The translations under genes and the position numbers were made by a program. Below, in pieces: positions 1 to 7,404 of a stretch of 64,000 bases of DNA. Below the pieces are notes generated by a model, which did no database searches, was not told the origin of the DNA, and was given only the letters and a program-made list of their open reading frames with translations. The stretch spans positions 1,550,001-1,614,000 of the forward strand of contig NZ_JAHXYZ010000001.1 in NCBI RefSeq assembly GCF_019969685.1, read 5' to 3'. The DNA comes from Microbacterium sp. EST19A. Its GTDB lineage: Bacteria; Actinomycetota; Actinomycetes; Actinomycetales; Microbacteriaceae. Each line of letters begins with the position of its first letter. Within the stretch, counting starts at the first letter, position 1.

Positions 1-1
1 T

Positions 2-358
2 GCTCTCAGCGGCGCGATGAACGTGACCGCCGGAGTCGGCGGACCACCGCTTGGCATTTACGGAGTGCTGACGAGATGGGACCATCGCTCGTTCGCCGCG
101 ACGATGCAGCCCGTTTTCGTGACGATCGGCAGCATGTCGCTCGCCGCCAAGCTCTGGCTGTCTCCCGGGGGAATTCCGAATCTCGAACCGTGGATGTGGC
201 TGGGCGTCGCGGCCGCGTGCCTCGTCGGCATGGCGATCGGAGAAGTGCTCACCCGCGTCGTCACTCCGCAGGTCGCCCGAGGTCTGCTGGTCGCGCTGGC
301 GCTCGTCGGTGCGGGAACGGTCCTGGTCCGCGGCATCCTCCTGCTCATCGCTCCGTGA
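2..358 (+). CDS. TauE/SafE-family membrane permease, C-terminal part (cut by window edge)
   Basis: The reading frame is open to the left edge, so only the last 118 codons are present. The visible part carries the small-residue motif SGAMNVTAGVGGPPLGIY, typical of the second half of TauE/SafE (DUF81) permeases, followed by three hydrophobic stretches and a short tail ending ...LLLIAP. The family exports sulfite or other small anions, or takes up sulfur compounds, across the cytoplasmic membrane; the substrate here cannot be inferred. The next gene starts 26 nt downstream, so the two may be co-transcribed. Confidence 0.75.
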   Translation, partial: ALSGAMNVTAGVGGPPLGIYGVLTRWDHRSFAATMQPVFVTIGSMSLAAKLWLSPGGIPNLEPWMWLGVAAACLVGMAIGEVLTRVVTPQVARGLLVALALVGAGTVLVRGILLLIAP

Positions 359-384
359 CGAAGGCCGTGACGAAAGGAAGCACC

Positions 385-1560
385 ATGTACGAGAACCCCG
401 CGGCGCGATCCGCCGCCCTCCCCGCCTCGATGCGCGCCGCCATCTGGGACGGCGTCGGATCCCCACTCGTCGTCGAAGACGTCCCGGTGCCGAGACCCCG
501 GGCGGGTGAGGTGCTGATCAAGGTCGCCGCCTGCGGTGTCTGCCACACCGACCTGCATCTCCTGAAGGGCGAGGTGCCGTTCCCGGCGCCTGCGGTTCTC
601 GGGCACGAGGTCAGCGGAGTCGTCGTGGAGCTCGGAGACGATCTCGGCGACAGTGGCATCGAGGTCGGGATGCCGGTCGTCGGGGCGTTCATCATGCCGT
701 GTGGATCGTGTCGCCAGTGCCTGCGCGGACGCGATGACCTCTGCCCCGTCTTCTTCGAGCAGAACCGGGTCCACGGAAACCTCCTGGACGGCACGTCCCG
801 GTTGCGTCGCGGCACCGGAGAGCGCATCTCGATGTATTCGATGTCCGGTCTCGCGGAGTATGCCGTTGTGCCCGTGTCGGCCGTCGCGGTCCTGCCGCCG
901 GAAGTGCCGCTGCAGGAGGCCGCGATCCTCGGATGCGCGGTCTTCACCGCATTCGGGGCGACGGCTCGAGGCGGTCTCACGAGCGGCGATTCCGTCGTCG
1001 TGGTCGCTGTCGGAGGCGTGGGCTCGAGCATCATCCAGGTCGCATCCGGCCTGGGAGCATCACCCATCATCGCGGTCGACGTCGACGACGACAAACTCGA
1101 CGCGGCTCGCGCGCTCGGCGCTGACGTGGTCGTGAATTCGACCACGCAGGACGCCCTCGCCGCGATTCGAGCCGTCGTGCCCGGTGGTGTCGATGTGGCG
1201 TTCGAGGCGCTCGGCCGTCCGGAGACGTTCGAACTCGCCATCGCCGCGCTCGCCGAGGGCGGGCGAATGGTCGCCGTGGGGATCGCGGCGGGCGCCGCGA
1301 CGGCCGCGGTGCCGATCACCACCCTGGTGCGGCGCGGACAGAGCATCGTCGGATCCTTCGGGGCGCGGACGCGCGAGGAGCTGCCGAAGGTCGTGGCGCT
1401 GGCGGCGGAGGGCGGTGTCGATCTGCAGGGTCTGGTGACCCGACGATTCTCGCTCGAGTCCGCGCAGGAGGCGTTCGACACCCTCGCCGCCGGCCGCGTC
1501 TCCGGCCGCGCCATCATCACGATGGACGGTGCACCCGGAGAGCCCCTTCGGCTAGCCTGA
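385..1560 (+). CDS. Zinc-dependent medium-chain alcohol dehydrogenase
   Basis: A 391-residue MDR-superfamily oxidoreductase. The catalytic zinc site is indicated by Cys53 in CGVCHTDLH and by the GHE motif (His74-Glu75). The structural zinc lobe has four cysteines at 106, 109, 112 and 120. The Rossmann fold follows, with a glycine-rich VGGVGSS turn near residue 210 and an acidic VDVDDD segment, which suggests NAD preference. The start at 385 is preferred because GAAAGGAAG lies 5 nt upstream; the frame is open further upstream but runs through the TauE-like gene. Substrate is unknown; primary or aryl alcohols are typical for this subgroup. The following esterase gene begins 5 nt after the stop. 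Confidence 0.88.
   Translation: MYENPAARSAALPASMRAAIWDGVGSPLVVEDVPVPRPRAGEVLIKVAACGVCHTDLHLLKGEVPFPAPAVLGHEVSGVVVELGDDLGDSGIEVGMPVVGAFIMPCGSCRQCLRGRDDLCPVFFEQNRVHGNLLDGTSRLRRGTGERISMYSMSGLAEYAVVPVSAVAVLPPEVPLQEAAILGCAVFTAFGATARGGLTSGDSVVVVAVGGVGSSIIQVASGLGASPIIAVDVDDDKLDAARALGADVVVNSTTQDALAAIRAVVPGGVDVAFEALGRPETFELAIAALAEGGRMVAVGIAAGAATAAVPITTLVRRGQSIVGSFGARTREELPKVVALAAEGGVDLQGLVTRRFSLESAQEAFDTLAAGRVSGRAIITMDGAPGEPLRLA
1553..1558 (+). promoter_or_regulatory. -10 box (TAGCCT) of a probable leaderless transcript
   Basis: TAGCCT overlaps the end of the dehydrogenase gene and is followed by 7 nt before the ATG of the esterase at 1566. No Shine-Dalgarno sequence lies in front of that ATG. The spacing fits actinobacterial leaderless promoters, where transcription starts at or beside the start codon. 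Confidence 0.45.
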
Positions 1561-1565
1561 CGCGG

Positions 1566-2531
1566 ATGGCTCTCACCGATCTCCCCCTCGACCAGCTCCG
1601 CTCCTTCCGGCCCGACGTGGCGGAGCCCGCGGATTTCGATGACTTCTGGGCGCGGACACTCGCCGAATCGCGGGCGCTCGCCGCACCGCCGAAGGTCGAG
1701 CCGGCCGCCACCCCGATCACGCAGCTGATCGTCGAGGATCTGACCTTCAGCGGGTTCGGCGGCGAGCCGATCCGCGCCTGGATCACCCGTCCCCGGGTCG
1801 ACGGACCGCTTCCGACGGTGGTGGAGTACATCGGGTACGGCGGCGGGCGCGGCCTGCCGGGCGAACGGCTCCAGTGGGCGGCCGCGGGGTATGTTCACGT
1901 CCTGATGGACACCCGCGGTCAGGGTGGCGGCTGGGGATCGGGCGGCGACACCCCCGACCCGCACGGCTCCGACGGCGCGACCCCGGGCTTCATGACCCGC
2001 GGCATCCGGCATCCGGACACGTACTACTACCGCCGCGTCTTCACCGACGCCGTCCTGCTGATCGACTCCGTGCGTCAACTGGATGCCGTCGACGGCGACC
2101 GCATCAGTGTGACCGGCGGCAGCCAGGGCGGTGGGATCAGCCTGGCGGCCGCGGCGCTGCATCCGGCCGTCTCCGCCGTGATGCCCGACGTTCCGTTCCT
2201 GTGCCACTTCCGCCGCTCGGTGCCGCTCACCCCCGACAACCCGTTCGTCGAGATCGGCCGCTACCTGTCGGTGCATCGTGGGCGCGTCGACGAGACCTTC
2301 GAAACGCTCTCGTACTTCGACGGCGTGAACTTCGCCCGGCGGATCGCGGCCCCCGTGCTGTTCTCCGTGGCGCTGATGGACCCCATCGTGCTGCCCTCCA
2401 GCGTCTTCGCGGCGTTCAACCTCTGCGGCTCTTCGGATGCCGAGATCGAGGTCTACGAGTTCAACGGGCACGAGGGCGGGCAGACCGTGCAGTGGCTGCG
2501 TCAGACCGAGTGGCTGGCCGCGCGCCTGTAG
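1566..2531 (+). CDS. AXE1-family acetyl esterase (acetylxylan esterase / cephalosporin-C deacetylase type)
   Basis: A 321-residue alpha/beta hydrolase with the full AXE1 layout: N-terminal LRSFRPDVAEPADFDDFW, RGQGGGWG oxyanion region, nucleophile Ser186 in GGSQGGG, acid Asp272 in ALMDPIVLPS and base His302 in NGHEGG. The family removes acetyl groups from sugars (xylo-oligosaccharides) or acetylated antibiotics. There is no signal peptide, so it acts in the cytoplasm on imported or endogenous acetylated substrates. Its length is normal for the family. Several other carbohydrate esterases and transporters in the window fit a saccharide role, but no specific operon partner is visible. Confidence 0.9.
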   Translation: MALTDLPLDQLRSFRPDVAEPADFDDFWARTLAESRALAAPPKVEPAATPITQLIVEDLTFSGFGGEPIRAWITRPRVDGPLPTVVEYIGYGGGRGLPGERLQWAAAGYVHVLMDTRGQGGGWGSGGDTPDPHGSDGATPGFMTRGIRHPDTYYYRRVFTDAVLLIDSVRQLDAVDGDRISVTGGSQGGGISLAAAALHPAVSAVMPDVPFLCHFRRSVPLTPDNPFVEIGRYLSVHRGRVDETFETLSYFDGVNFARRIAAPVLFSVALMDPIVLPSSVFAAFNLCGSSDAEIEVYEFNGHEGGQTVQWLRQTEWLAARL

Positions 2532-2590
2532 TCCACTGCTCCGACGGGCGTGTTCCGGCGAGCGTCCGAGGTTGCTGACACGATCGTCGG

Positions 2591-3040
2591 GTGAGCGACG
2601 ATCAGAAGCAGAAGTGGGCGAACCCCGAATTGCCCGTCCATCACGCCATCGCGGAGTGGGCGGTCGCCTGCGCCGATCGCTCCCTGCCCGTCTTCGAAGA
2701 GCTGCGACCCGGCGACGACAGGCCGCGCGCCGCGATCGCAGCCCTGCGCGCGTGGATGCGCGGCGAGATCCCGATGACGGAATGCCGCACCGCCGCGTTC
2801 GCCGCGCACGCCGCCGCACGGGATGCGGCGGATGCGCCGGCAGCGGTCGCCGCAGCACGCGCCGCGGGTCAGGCGGTCGCGGTGGCCCACATGTTCGACC
2901 ACTCCCCGCACGCCGCGACCTACGCGGCGAAGGCGGTCGGCCTCCATCGCGGCGACGCGGCGAGAGCTGCCGAACGGCAGTGGCAGTGGGAGCAGTTGGC
3001 TCCCGAGCTGCGCGCGATCGGCTTCCCGCGAGGCCGGTGA
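2591..3040 (+). CDS. Putative immunity-type protein (Imm-5-like)
   Basis: A 149-residue, alanine-rich, predicted all-helical protein starting with GTG. The opening KWANPELPVHHAIAEWAVAC, the central AAHAAARDA and the AHMFDHSPHAATYAAKAV segment resemble a widespread family annotated as putative immunity protein (Imm-5-like). Members are often orphan genes with no toxin nearby, as here: the neighbours are an esterase and a VOC protein. The assignment rests on recognition of the overall pattern, and no catalytic residues are evident. The biological function is unproven. Confidence 0.6.
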   Translation: MSDDQKQKWANPELPVHHAIAEWAVACADRSLPVFEELRPGDDRPRAAIAALRAWMRGEIPMTECRTAAFAAHAAARDAADAPAAVAAARAAGQAVAVAHMFDHSPHAATYAAKAVGLHRGDAARAAERQWQWEQLAPELRAIGFPRGR

Positions 3041-3050
3041 TCCCGCGGGG

Positions 3051-3076
3051 CAGCCGTCAGCCGTCAGCCGTCAGCC
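3051..3076. repeat. Tandem 7-bp repeat (CAGCCGT x 3.7)
   Basis: Three full copies and one partial copy of CAGCCGT lie in the 30-bp gap between two convergent genes. The last copy overlaps the stop codon of the minus-strand VOC gene. The 7-bp unit is not a multiple of three, so slippage would shift the end of that gene. Confidence 0.85.
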
Positions 3077-3463
3077 GGCGAGAACCGCGAGCACGTTGCC
3101 GGCGGGGTCCTTGAACCAGGCGATGTCCGGGCCCTTGTCGGGTTCGCCGTGCGAGATGCCCTTCTCGTCGGTGCCCATGTCGGGGTCGGAGTAGATCTTG
3201 GTCACGACACCCTTCGCGTTGAGCTCATCGACCGCTGCCTCGACGTCGTCGACCGGGAAGTTCAGGATCGTGTAGCTCGCCGGCGTGTGGTCGGGCTTGG
3301 AATAGATGAAGATCGTCCCGCCGTCGGACAGGGCGATCTGGAGGAAGCCCATGGCGTTGTCGGAGACGTCCATGCCGAGGGTCTCGCCGTAGAAGGAGCG
3401 GGCCGCGTCGATCGAGTCGACGCTGAATCCGCTGAACGCGTGGGTGGTCTGGAATGCGGTCAT
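3071..3463 (-). CDS. VOC-superfamily protein (glyoxalase/bleomycin-resistance fold)
   Basis: A 130-residue single-domain protein with two beta-alpha-beta-beta-beta units: FSVDSIDAARSFYGETLGM at the start and FPVDDVEAAVDELNAKGV in the second half, ending DIAWFKDPAGNVLAVL, the usual VOC C-terminal strand with its metal-ligand-like region. Proteins of this size usually dimerise and bind a divalent metal or sequester small molecules. No substrate can be inferred. It is convergent with the immunity-like gene and lies 38 nt downstream of the SGNH esterase gene on the same strand. Confidence 0.82.
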   Translation of the reverse strand: MTAFQTTHAFSGFSVDSIDAARSFYGETLGMDVSDNAMGFLQIALSDGGTIFIYSKPDHTPASYTILNFPVDDVEAAVDELNAKGVVTKIYSDPDMGTDEKGISHGEPDKGPDIAWFKDPAGNVLAVLAG

Positions 3464-3501
3464 GGGTTCAGCATGCGCCCGTCTCGCCGAGCTGTCCAGA
3501 T

Positions 3502-4233
3502 CTACGGGTTCAGTCGGCCCGTCGCGACGTGCGCCGCCAGCACGGTGAGGGTGCGTGATCCCGGGGGATGGATGCCGAGCGCGTTCGCGAGTTCGAGGCC
3601 GAGGGCGGCATGGCCGGCGGCGTTCGGGTGGAAGGCGTCGCCCATCAGGCCCCAGGGAACTCCGCCGTTGCCGAGCTCGGTGAAGCGGGCGAGCTGGTCG
3701 ACGAGGATCACGTCTTCGCTCGCCGCGACCGCGCGGACGGCGTCGGCGAACTCGCCGAGGCGAGACCGCTCCGGTGCGTGCACGACGTCGACCGACGGCG
3801 GCGTCTGCAGCACAGGAATGGCCCCGAGCGCACGGACGCGACGCACGAACTCCCGCAGCGATTCGGCATACTCGTCAGGTTCCACGTGCACCCGGCCGTC
3901 GCCCGTCGCCGAGTCGTTGGTGCCGATCATGAGAGTCACCACATCCGGATGCCATGATGCGACGCGTCGCTCCCAATCGCCGAGGATGTCGGTGATCCGA
4001 TGCCCGCTGATCGCCGAGTTGATGACGATGTCGCGGGTGCGCCCCAGCTCACCGCGGATCAGCTCGTGCAGGTGCTCGGGGTAGCTGCGAGCGCCCTGGG
4101 TGTGCACGAGGCCGTGGGTGATCGAGTCGCCCGTGATCACCCAGTTCAGTGGTTCGGCGCCGGTGAGTGCGCCGGCGAGGCGGAGCAGATCGGAGGCGGC
4201 GGATGCGGATGCGGAGGGTTCGGCGTTCGGCAC
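3502..4233 (-). CDS. SGNH/GDSL-family hydrolase (carbohydrate-esterase-like), paralogue 1
   Basis: A 243-residue GDSL hydrolase: block I GDSITH (Ser37), block III GTND (residues 104-107) and block V DAFHPNAAGH near residue 200, giving the Ser-Asp-His triad and oxyanion Gly/Asn. No signal peptide is present, so it should be cytoplasmic; similar proteins deacetylate sugars. A close paralogue lies at 43728-44456 (shared stretches such as LHELIRG, RRVRALGAIPVLQTPP/RRVRAVGAIPVLQTPP and EDVILVDQ). Translation starts at a GTG with no Shine-Dalgarno, and a TAGGCT box sits 6 nt upstream, so a leaderless mRNA is likely. Confidence 0.88.
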   Translation of the reverse strand: MPNAEPSASASAASDLLRLAGALTGAEPLNWVITGDSITHGLVHTQGARSYPEHLHELIRGELGRTRDIVINSAISGHRITDILGDWERRVASWHPDVVTLMIGTNDSATGDGRVHVEPDEYAESLREFVRRVRALGAIPVLQTPPSVDVVHAPERSRLGEFADAVRAVAASEDVILVDQLARFTELGNGGVPWGLMGDAFHPNAAGHAALGLELANALGIHPPGSRTLTVLAAHVATGRLNP

Positions 4234-4239
4234 GCGTCG

Positions 4240-4245
4240 AGCCTA
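4240..4245 (-). promoter_or_regulatory. -10 box (TAGGCT) of a probable leaderless transcript
   Basis: On the minus strand TAGGCT is followed by 6 nt and then the GTG start of the SGNH hydrolase gene. There is no ribosome-binding site in the gap. The divergent gene at 4287 starts 54 bp away, so the two promoters share this short region. Confidence 0.45.
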
Positions 4246-4286
4246 TCGGCCACCCGCGACGCGGCCGGATGCGAAAGACTGGACTC

Positions 4287-4766
4287 ATGACCCAGCCCCT
4301 GCTCGACGCCCTCCTCGCTCGCATCGTCGACAGCGGACTCCTCGATGAACCGGTCGCCGAGAACGGATTGATCTACGGGCGGGCGAGCATCGACGCCGCC
4401 GGCACGGTCGTCACCGTCAACGTCGACCCCGAGCTCGAAGACGACGACGCGCTCGATGAGGACGCGCTCGTCGCCACGATCACCCGCATCCTCTCGATCG
4501 GGGAGTCCCGCTGGCGGGCCGTGATCGATGAGATCGCCGACGACATCGACGAGGCGGTCGACGACGAGCCCGTGGTCGAGCAGATCGACCTGCGCGACGA
4601 TCTGGAGGCCACCTCGGTCGTCGTCTTCGCGGATGCCGTGCTGCTCGCCTTCGACGCCCCGAAGCAGTTCCCCGACTCCCGCATCCTGGTACAGCTCGAC
4701 GACGAGCTCGAGGTCGCCAACATCGAGGTCAGGGATCGCGACGCCCTCGATGACGCGGCGCGCTGA
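4287..4766 (+). CDS. Acidic hypothetical protein
   Basis: A 159-residue soluble protein, very rich in Asp and Glu (a central run of acidic residues around DPELEDDDALDEDAL). It alternates helices with short hydrophobic strands (VVTVNV, VVVFADAVLLAFDA, RILVQLDDELEV), suggesting a small alpha/beta fold. I recognise no catalytic motif. The start is placed at MTQPLLDALL because upstream in-frame codons are Arg-rich and overlap the divergent promoter region. Homologues of this kind are usually left as uncharacterised proteins in Microbacteriaceae; the function is unknown. Confidence 0.7.
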   Translation: MTQPLLDALLARIVDSGLLDEPVAENGLIYGRASIDAAGTVVTVNVDPELEDDDALDEDALVATITRILSIGESRWRAVIDEIADDIDEAVDDEPVVEQIDLRDDLEATSVVVFADAVLLAFDAPKQFPDSRILVQLDDELEVANIEVRDRDALDDAAR

Positions 4767-4773
4767 GCCACAG

Positions 4774-4824
4774 CATCCGCCTCATCCGGCATCCGCATCC
4801 CGGCATCCGCTCACCGGGCATCCG
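4774..4824. repeat. Cluster of CATCCG hexamers
   Basis: Five copies of CATCCG and one CATCCC occur in 51 bp just after the stop of the acidic protein. The word GCATCC/GGATGC is unusually frequent throughout the window, and this is its densest non-coding cluster. Confidence 0.7.
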
Positions 4825-4847
4825 CAGGTGCACCCGCAGGACGACAC

Positions 4848-4890
4848 GCCAGATGTCGGACCGATTGTCCCGTATGGTCCGACATCTGGC
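4848..4890. repeat. Element A: perfect 15-bp inverted repeat between convergent genes
   Basis: Arms at 4848-4862 (GCCAGATGTCGGACC) and 4876-4890 are perfect reverse complements around a 13-nt loop. A further partial dyad, ATGTCGCCCGACAT, follows at 4891-4904, reusing the same word. The element sits between the end of the plus-strand acidic gene and the end of the minus-strand corA-like gene. It could act as a bidirectional terminator, although there is no T tract on either side. Confidence 0.8.
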
Positions 4891-4923
4891 ATGTCGCCCG
4901 ACATCTGTACCGGCCCCCGCCCG

Positions 4924-5925
4924 TCAGAGCCAGCGCTTGTACTTGAACACCCCGTAGAGGGCGACCGCGAACGCCGCCATCGCGCCGATCGCCATCGGGT
5001 AGCCGAAGGCCCAGTGCAGCTCGGGCATGACCTCGAAGTTCATGCCGTAGACCGTGCCGACGAGCGTGGGAGCGAAGATGATCGCCGCCCACGAGGAGAT
5101 CTTCTTGATCTCGTCGTTCTGCGCCAGGCCGGCATCCGTCTGGCGGCGGGCGACGAGCGCGGAGTGCACGGTCAGCGCGTTCTCGAGGATCGCGCGGAAC
5201 GAGTCGACCCGCTCGTTCACCCGGATCACGTGGTCGAGCACGTCGCGCAGCGACCGCTGCAGCTCTTCGTCGATCCGGTACTTCTCCGAGCCGCGACGCA
5301 GCCATTCCAGCATTCCGCTCAGGGGGTGCACCGCCCGCTGGAAGTTGATGACCTCCCGCGAGAGCTCGTAGATACGCCGGGAGAGCGCGTCGTCGTCGCT
5401 GTCGCCGAAGAGCTGGTCCTCGATCTCGTCGATGTCGTTCAGCAGACCCGCGACGATCGGCTCATACCCGTCGACGACCTCGTCGAGGATCGCGTAGAGC
5501 ACGGCCTCCGGTCCCATCGCGAGCAGGTCGGGGTTCGCCTCCATCCGCCGGCGCACGGCCGCGAGGTCGGGAGACTCCGCGTGCCGGATCGTGACGACGA
5601 AGTCGGGACCGACGAACAGGTGCAGCTCGCCGAACTCGATCGACTCCTCCTTGTCGCGGTAGCGGGCGGGGCGCAGCACGGCGAACAGCGTGTCGCCGTA
5701 GCGCTCCACCTTGGAACGCTGGTGGCCCGAGAGGGCGTCTTCGACGGCGAGCGGATGCAGGTCGAACTCGCGCGCCACCGATGTGAGCTCCTCCGGACTC
5801 GGACGGTACAGGCCGATCCAGGCGGTGCCGCCCGCGGCATCCATCATCCGGTAGGTCTCGTCCAGGTTCTTCGGGGTCTCCACGCGACGTCCGTGGACGT
5901 ACACGCCGTTGTCGATGAGCGCCAT
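4924..5925 (-). CDS. corA: CorA-family divalent cation transporter
   Basis: A 333-residue CorA/MIT protein. It has a large cytoplasmic N-terminal domain, a long helix region (residues about 170-270), then two C-terminal membrane segments with the signature YGMNFEVMPELHW between them. The GMN motif is the Mg2+ selectivity filter in homopentamers. Family members carry Mg2+, Co2+, Ni2+ and in some cases Zn2+ efflux. The start at MALIDNG is preferred to in-frame upstream starts at 5934 and 5952 (GTG) because the conserved fold begins there, but no start has an ideal Shine-Dalgarno. A structured region with riboswitch-like features lies about 125-250 nt upstream. Confidence 0.88.
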   Translation of the reverse strand: MALIDNGVYVHGRRVETPKNLDETYRMMDAAGGTAWIGLYRPSPEELTSVAREFDLHPLAVEDALSGHQRSKVERYGDTLFAVLRPARYRDKEESIEFGELHLFVGPDFVVTIRHAESPDLAAVRRRMEANPDLLAMGPEAVLYAILDEVVDGYEPIVAGLLNDIDEIEDQLFGDSDDDALSRRIYELSREVINFQRAVHPLSGMLEWLRRGSEKYRIDEELQRSLRDVLDHVIRVNERVDSFRAILENALTVHSALVARRQTDAGLAQNDEIKKISSWAAIIFAPTLVGTVYGMNFEVMPELHWAFGYPMAIGAMAAFAVALYGVFKYKRWL

Positions 5926-6049
5926 GATGCGCATCCGTTCTCGCAGGCGCACGAGAGCAGAAGGCTCCGTGCGCAGATCAGTCAGAGGGCGGGAGACGCC
6001 GCCGACGCTGCGGAAGGACGTGCGATTTCGTGGAGCGGATGCTCAACGC

Positions 6050-6175
6050 GAAAGCGCAGGGAGTCTCGACGCAGCGGTGGCGGCGTCGTAACTATCACCG
6101 GACATCGCCATCACCGCCTTTCGGACTCTCGAGGGTCACGCGACCCGAGGGGCCATGTTACTCCCCTTCTCTCCG
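6050..6175 (-). promoter_or_regulatory. Candidate structured leader RNA of the corA-like gene (possibly yybP-ykoY-like)
   Basis: Read on the minus strand, AGGGGAGU (6160-6167) can pair with ACUCCCU (6058-6064), closing a domain. Inside it GAGUC (6124-6128) may compete for the same 3' strand, GCGGUG (6112-6117) pairs with CACCGC (6074-6079), and GGCG (6106-6109) pairs with CGCC (6082-6085). The 5' GGGGAGUAA and the 3' CGAGACUCCC resemble the conserved ends of the manganese-sensing yybP-ykoY riboswitch, but I could not match its central conserved loop. The 317-bp region upstream of the corA-like start contains no gene that I can support. Assignment to a known class is tentative; strand is inferred from these end motifs. 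Confidence 0.35.
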
Positions 6176-6229
6176 CGCTTCCTCTCCGCGTTCCTCGGCG
6201 ACGGCCGCGAAGCTCGCCCCCGGGCGCGG

Positions 6230-6235
6230 TACCCT
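6230..6235 (+). promoter_or_regulatory. -10 box (TACCCT) of a probable leaderless transcript
   Basis: TACCCT is followed by 7 nt and the GTG start at 6243. No ribosome-binding site precedes the GTG, so the transcript probably begins at the start codon. Confidence 0.5.
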
Positions 6236-6242
6236 GACCAGC

Positions 6243-6575
6243 GTGAGCAGCCCTGAGATCGCAGACTTCCTCGAGCGATTGTCGGCGCGGGATGCTGACG
6301 CTGCTCGGCTGGCGGGCCGAATGCTCGAAGCCGGATGGTCGGTGCGCCGGCTCGACGGCCCGATGCAGATGGACGTCTGGCAGCTCCTGCTCGACCGCGG
6401 AGCGTGCAGCGTCCGCTTCGGAATGGAGCGAGGGCGCTCGGACGGCGTGCACGTCGCGGATCGCGCGGGCGCCTATCGGCCACTCGCCGAAGTGATGGCA
6501 GGGAGCGCGACGCCGGCGGACGACCCGACAATCCTCGACTGGTTGAACCAGCAGTCGGGTCACTCGGCTCCCTGA
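6243..6575 (+). CDS. Hypothetical small protein
   Basis: A 110-residue soluble protein beginning with GTG. It has an N-terminal helix region (EIADFLERLSARDADAARLAGRMLEAG), a strand-rich middle (WQLLLDRGACSVRFGMERG) and a short helical end. No known motif was recognised. It is convergent with the SDR gene that ends 5 nt downstream. The start was chosen because a TACCCT box lies at the right distance for leaderless initiation and upstream in-frame sequence is unlike the coding part. Confidence 0.65.
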   Translation: MSSPEIADFLERLSARDADAARLAGRMLEAGWSVRRLDGPMQMDVWQLLLDRGACSVRFGMERGRSDGVHVADRAGAYRPLAEVMAGSATPADDPTILDWLNQQSGHSAP

Positions 6576-6579
6576 GCGG

Positions 6580-7374
6580 CTACGGCACGATCGAGTCGAT
6601 GTAGCCGCCGTCGACGCGCACCGCGGCCCCGGTCGTCGCCGAGGCGAGCGGCGAGGACAGGTACGCGACCATGTTCGCGATCTCCTCGGGCTCGATGAGC
6701 CGCTGCAGCAGCGACTGCGGCCGGTGCAGCTTCATGAACTCGCGCTGCGCCTCGTCCCACGGCAGCGCCCTGTCGACCAGCTCGTAGACGAAGTCCTCGA
6801 CGCCGCCGGTGTGGGTCGGGCCGGCGAGCACCGAGTTGACGGTCACGCCGGTGCCGGCGGCATCCTTCGCGAACCCGCGCGAGACGGCCAGGAGCGCGGT
6901 CTTCGACATGCCGTAGTGGATCATCTCGGCCGGGATCACGACCGCCGAGTCGCTCGCGATGTTGAGCACCCGACCCCAGCCGCGCTCCTTCATGCCGGGC
7001 AGCGTCGCGCGGATCAGGCGCACCGCCGCGAGCACGTTCACGTCGAAGTAGCGGCGCCATTCCTCGTCGGTGATGTCGAGGGCGGGCGTCGCGCCGAAGA
7101 TGCCCAGGTTGTTGACGAGGATGTCGACGTCGCCGGTTGCGGCGAGCACGGCATCCGCACCGGTCGGATCGGTGACGTCGCCGGGCGCCGGGACGAGGTC
7201 GCGCTCAGACCGCTCGGCCTGCAGTTCGGAGATGACGGATGCCACGGTGTCGGCGCTGCGTCCGTTGACGGCGACGCGGGCTCCGGCATCCGCCAGTGCC
7301 GTGGCGATCGCCCGTCCGATGCCCTGGGTCGAGCCGGTCACGAGCGCGGTCTTGCCGGTGAGGTCGATGAGCAT
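6580..7374 (-). CDS. Short-chain dehydrogenase/reductase (classical SDR)
   Basis: A 264-residue classical SDR. The cofactor motif TGSTQGIG spans residues 13-20, NNLGI follows near 88, and the catalytic residues are Ser141/143, Tyr154 and Lys158 (YGMSK). Arg39 after the second strand (NGRS) suggests NADP(H). It reduces or oxidises a keto/hydroxy substrate that cannot be specified. Translation starts after a clear GGAGGGAA site. A second SDR gene lies 30 nt upstream on the same strand, and together with the membrane-anchored protein further upstream they form one minus-strand run. Confidence 0.9.
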   Translation of the reverse strand: MLIDLTGKTALVTGSTQGIGRAIATALADAGARVAVNGRSADTVASVISELQAERSERDLVPAPGDVTDPTGADAVLAATGDVDILVNNLGIFGATPALDITDEEWRRYFDVNVLAAVRLIRATLPGMKERGWGRVLNIASDSAVVIPAEMIHYGMSKTALLAVSRGFAKDAAGTGVTVNSVLAGPTHTGGVEDFVYELVDRALPWDEAQREFMKLHRPQSLLQRLIEPEEIANMVAYLSSPLASATTGAAVRVDGGYIDSIVP

Positions 7375-7404
7375 GGTGTTCCCTCCGTGGATGGATGCTG
7401 GGGG

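Noticed and set aside
345..2858. An 837-codon minus-strand frame across the dehydrogenase and esterase genes
   Set aside because: It is Arg/Pro/Ser-rich, crosses two well-supported plus-strand genes and shows no domain.
6052..6168. Calling the corA leader an M-box magnesium riboswitch
   Set aside because: The M-box conserved segments (GUUAGGUGAGGCUCCU and UCCAAAGACGCCAAU types) are absent; only a weak resemblance to yybP-ykoY ends remains.
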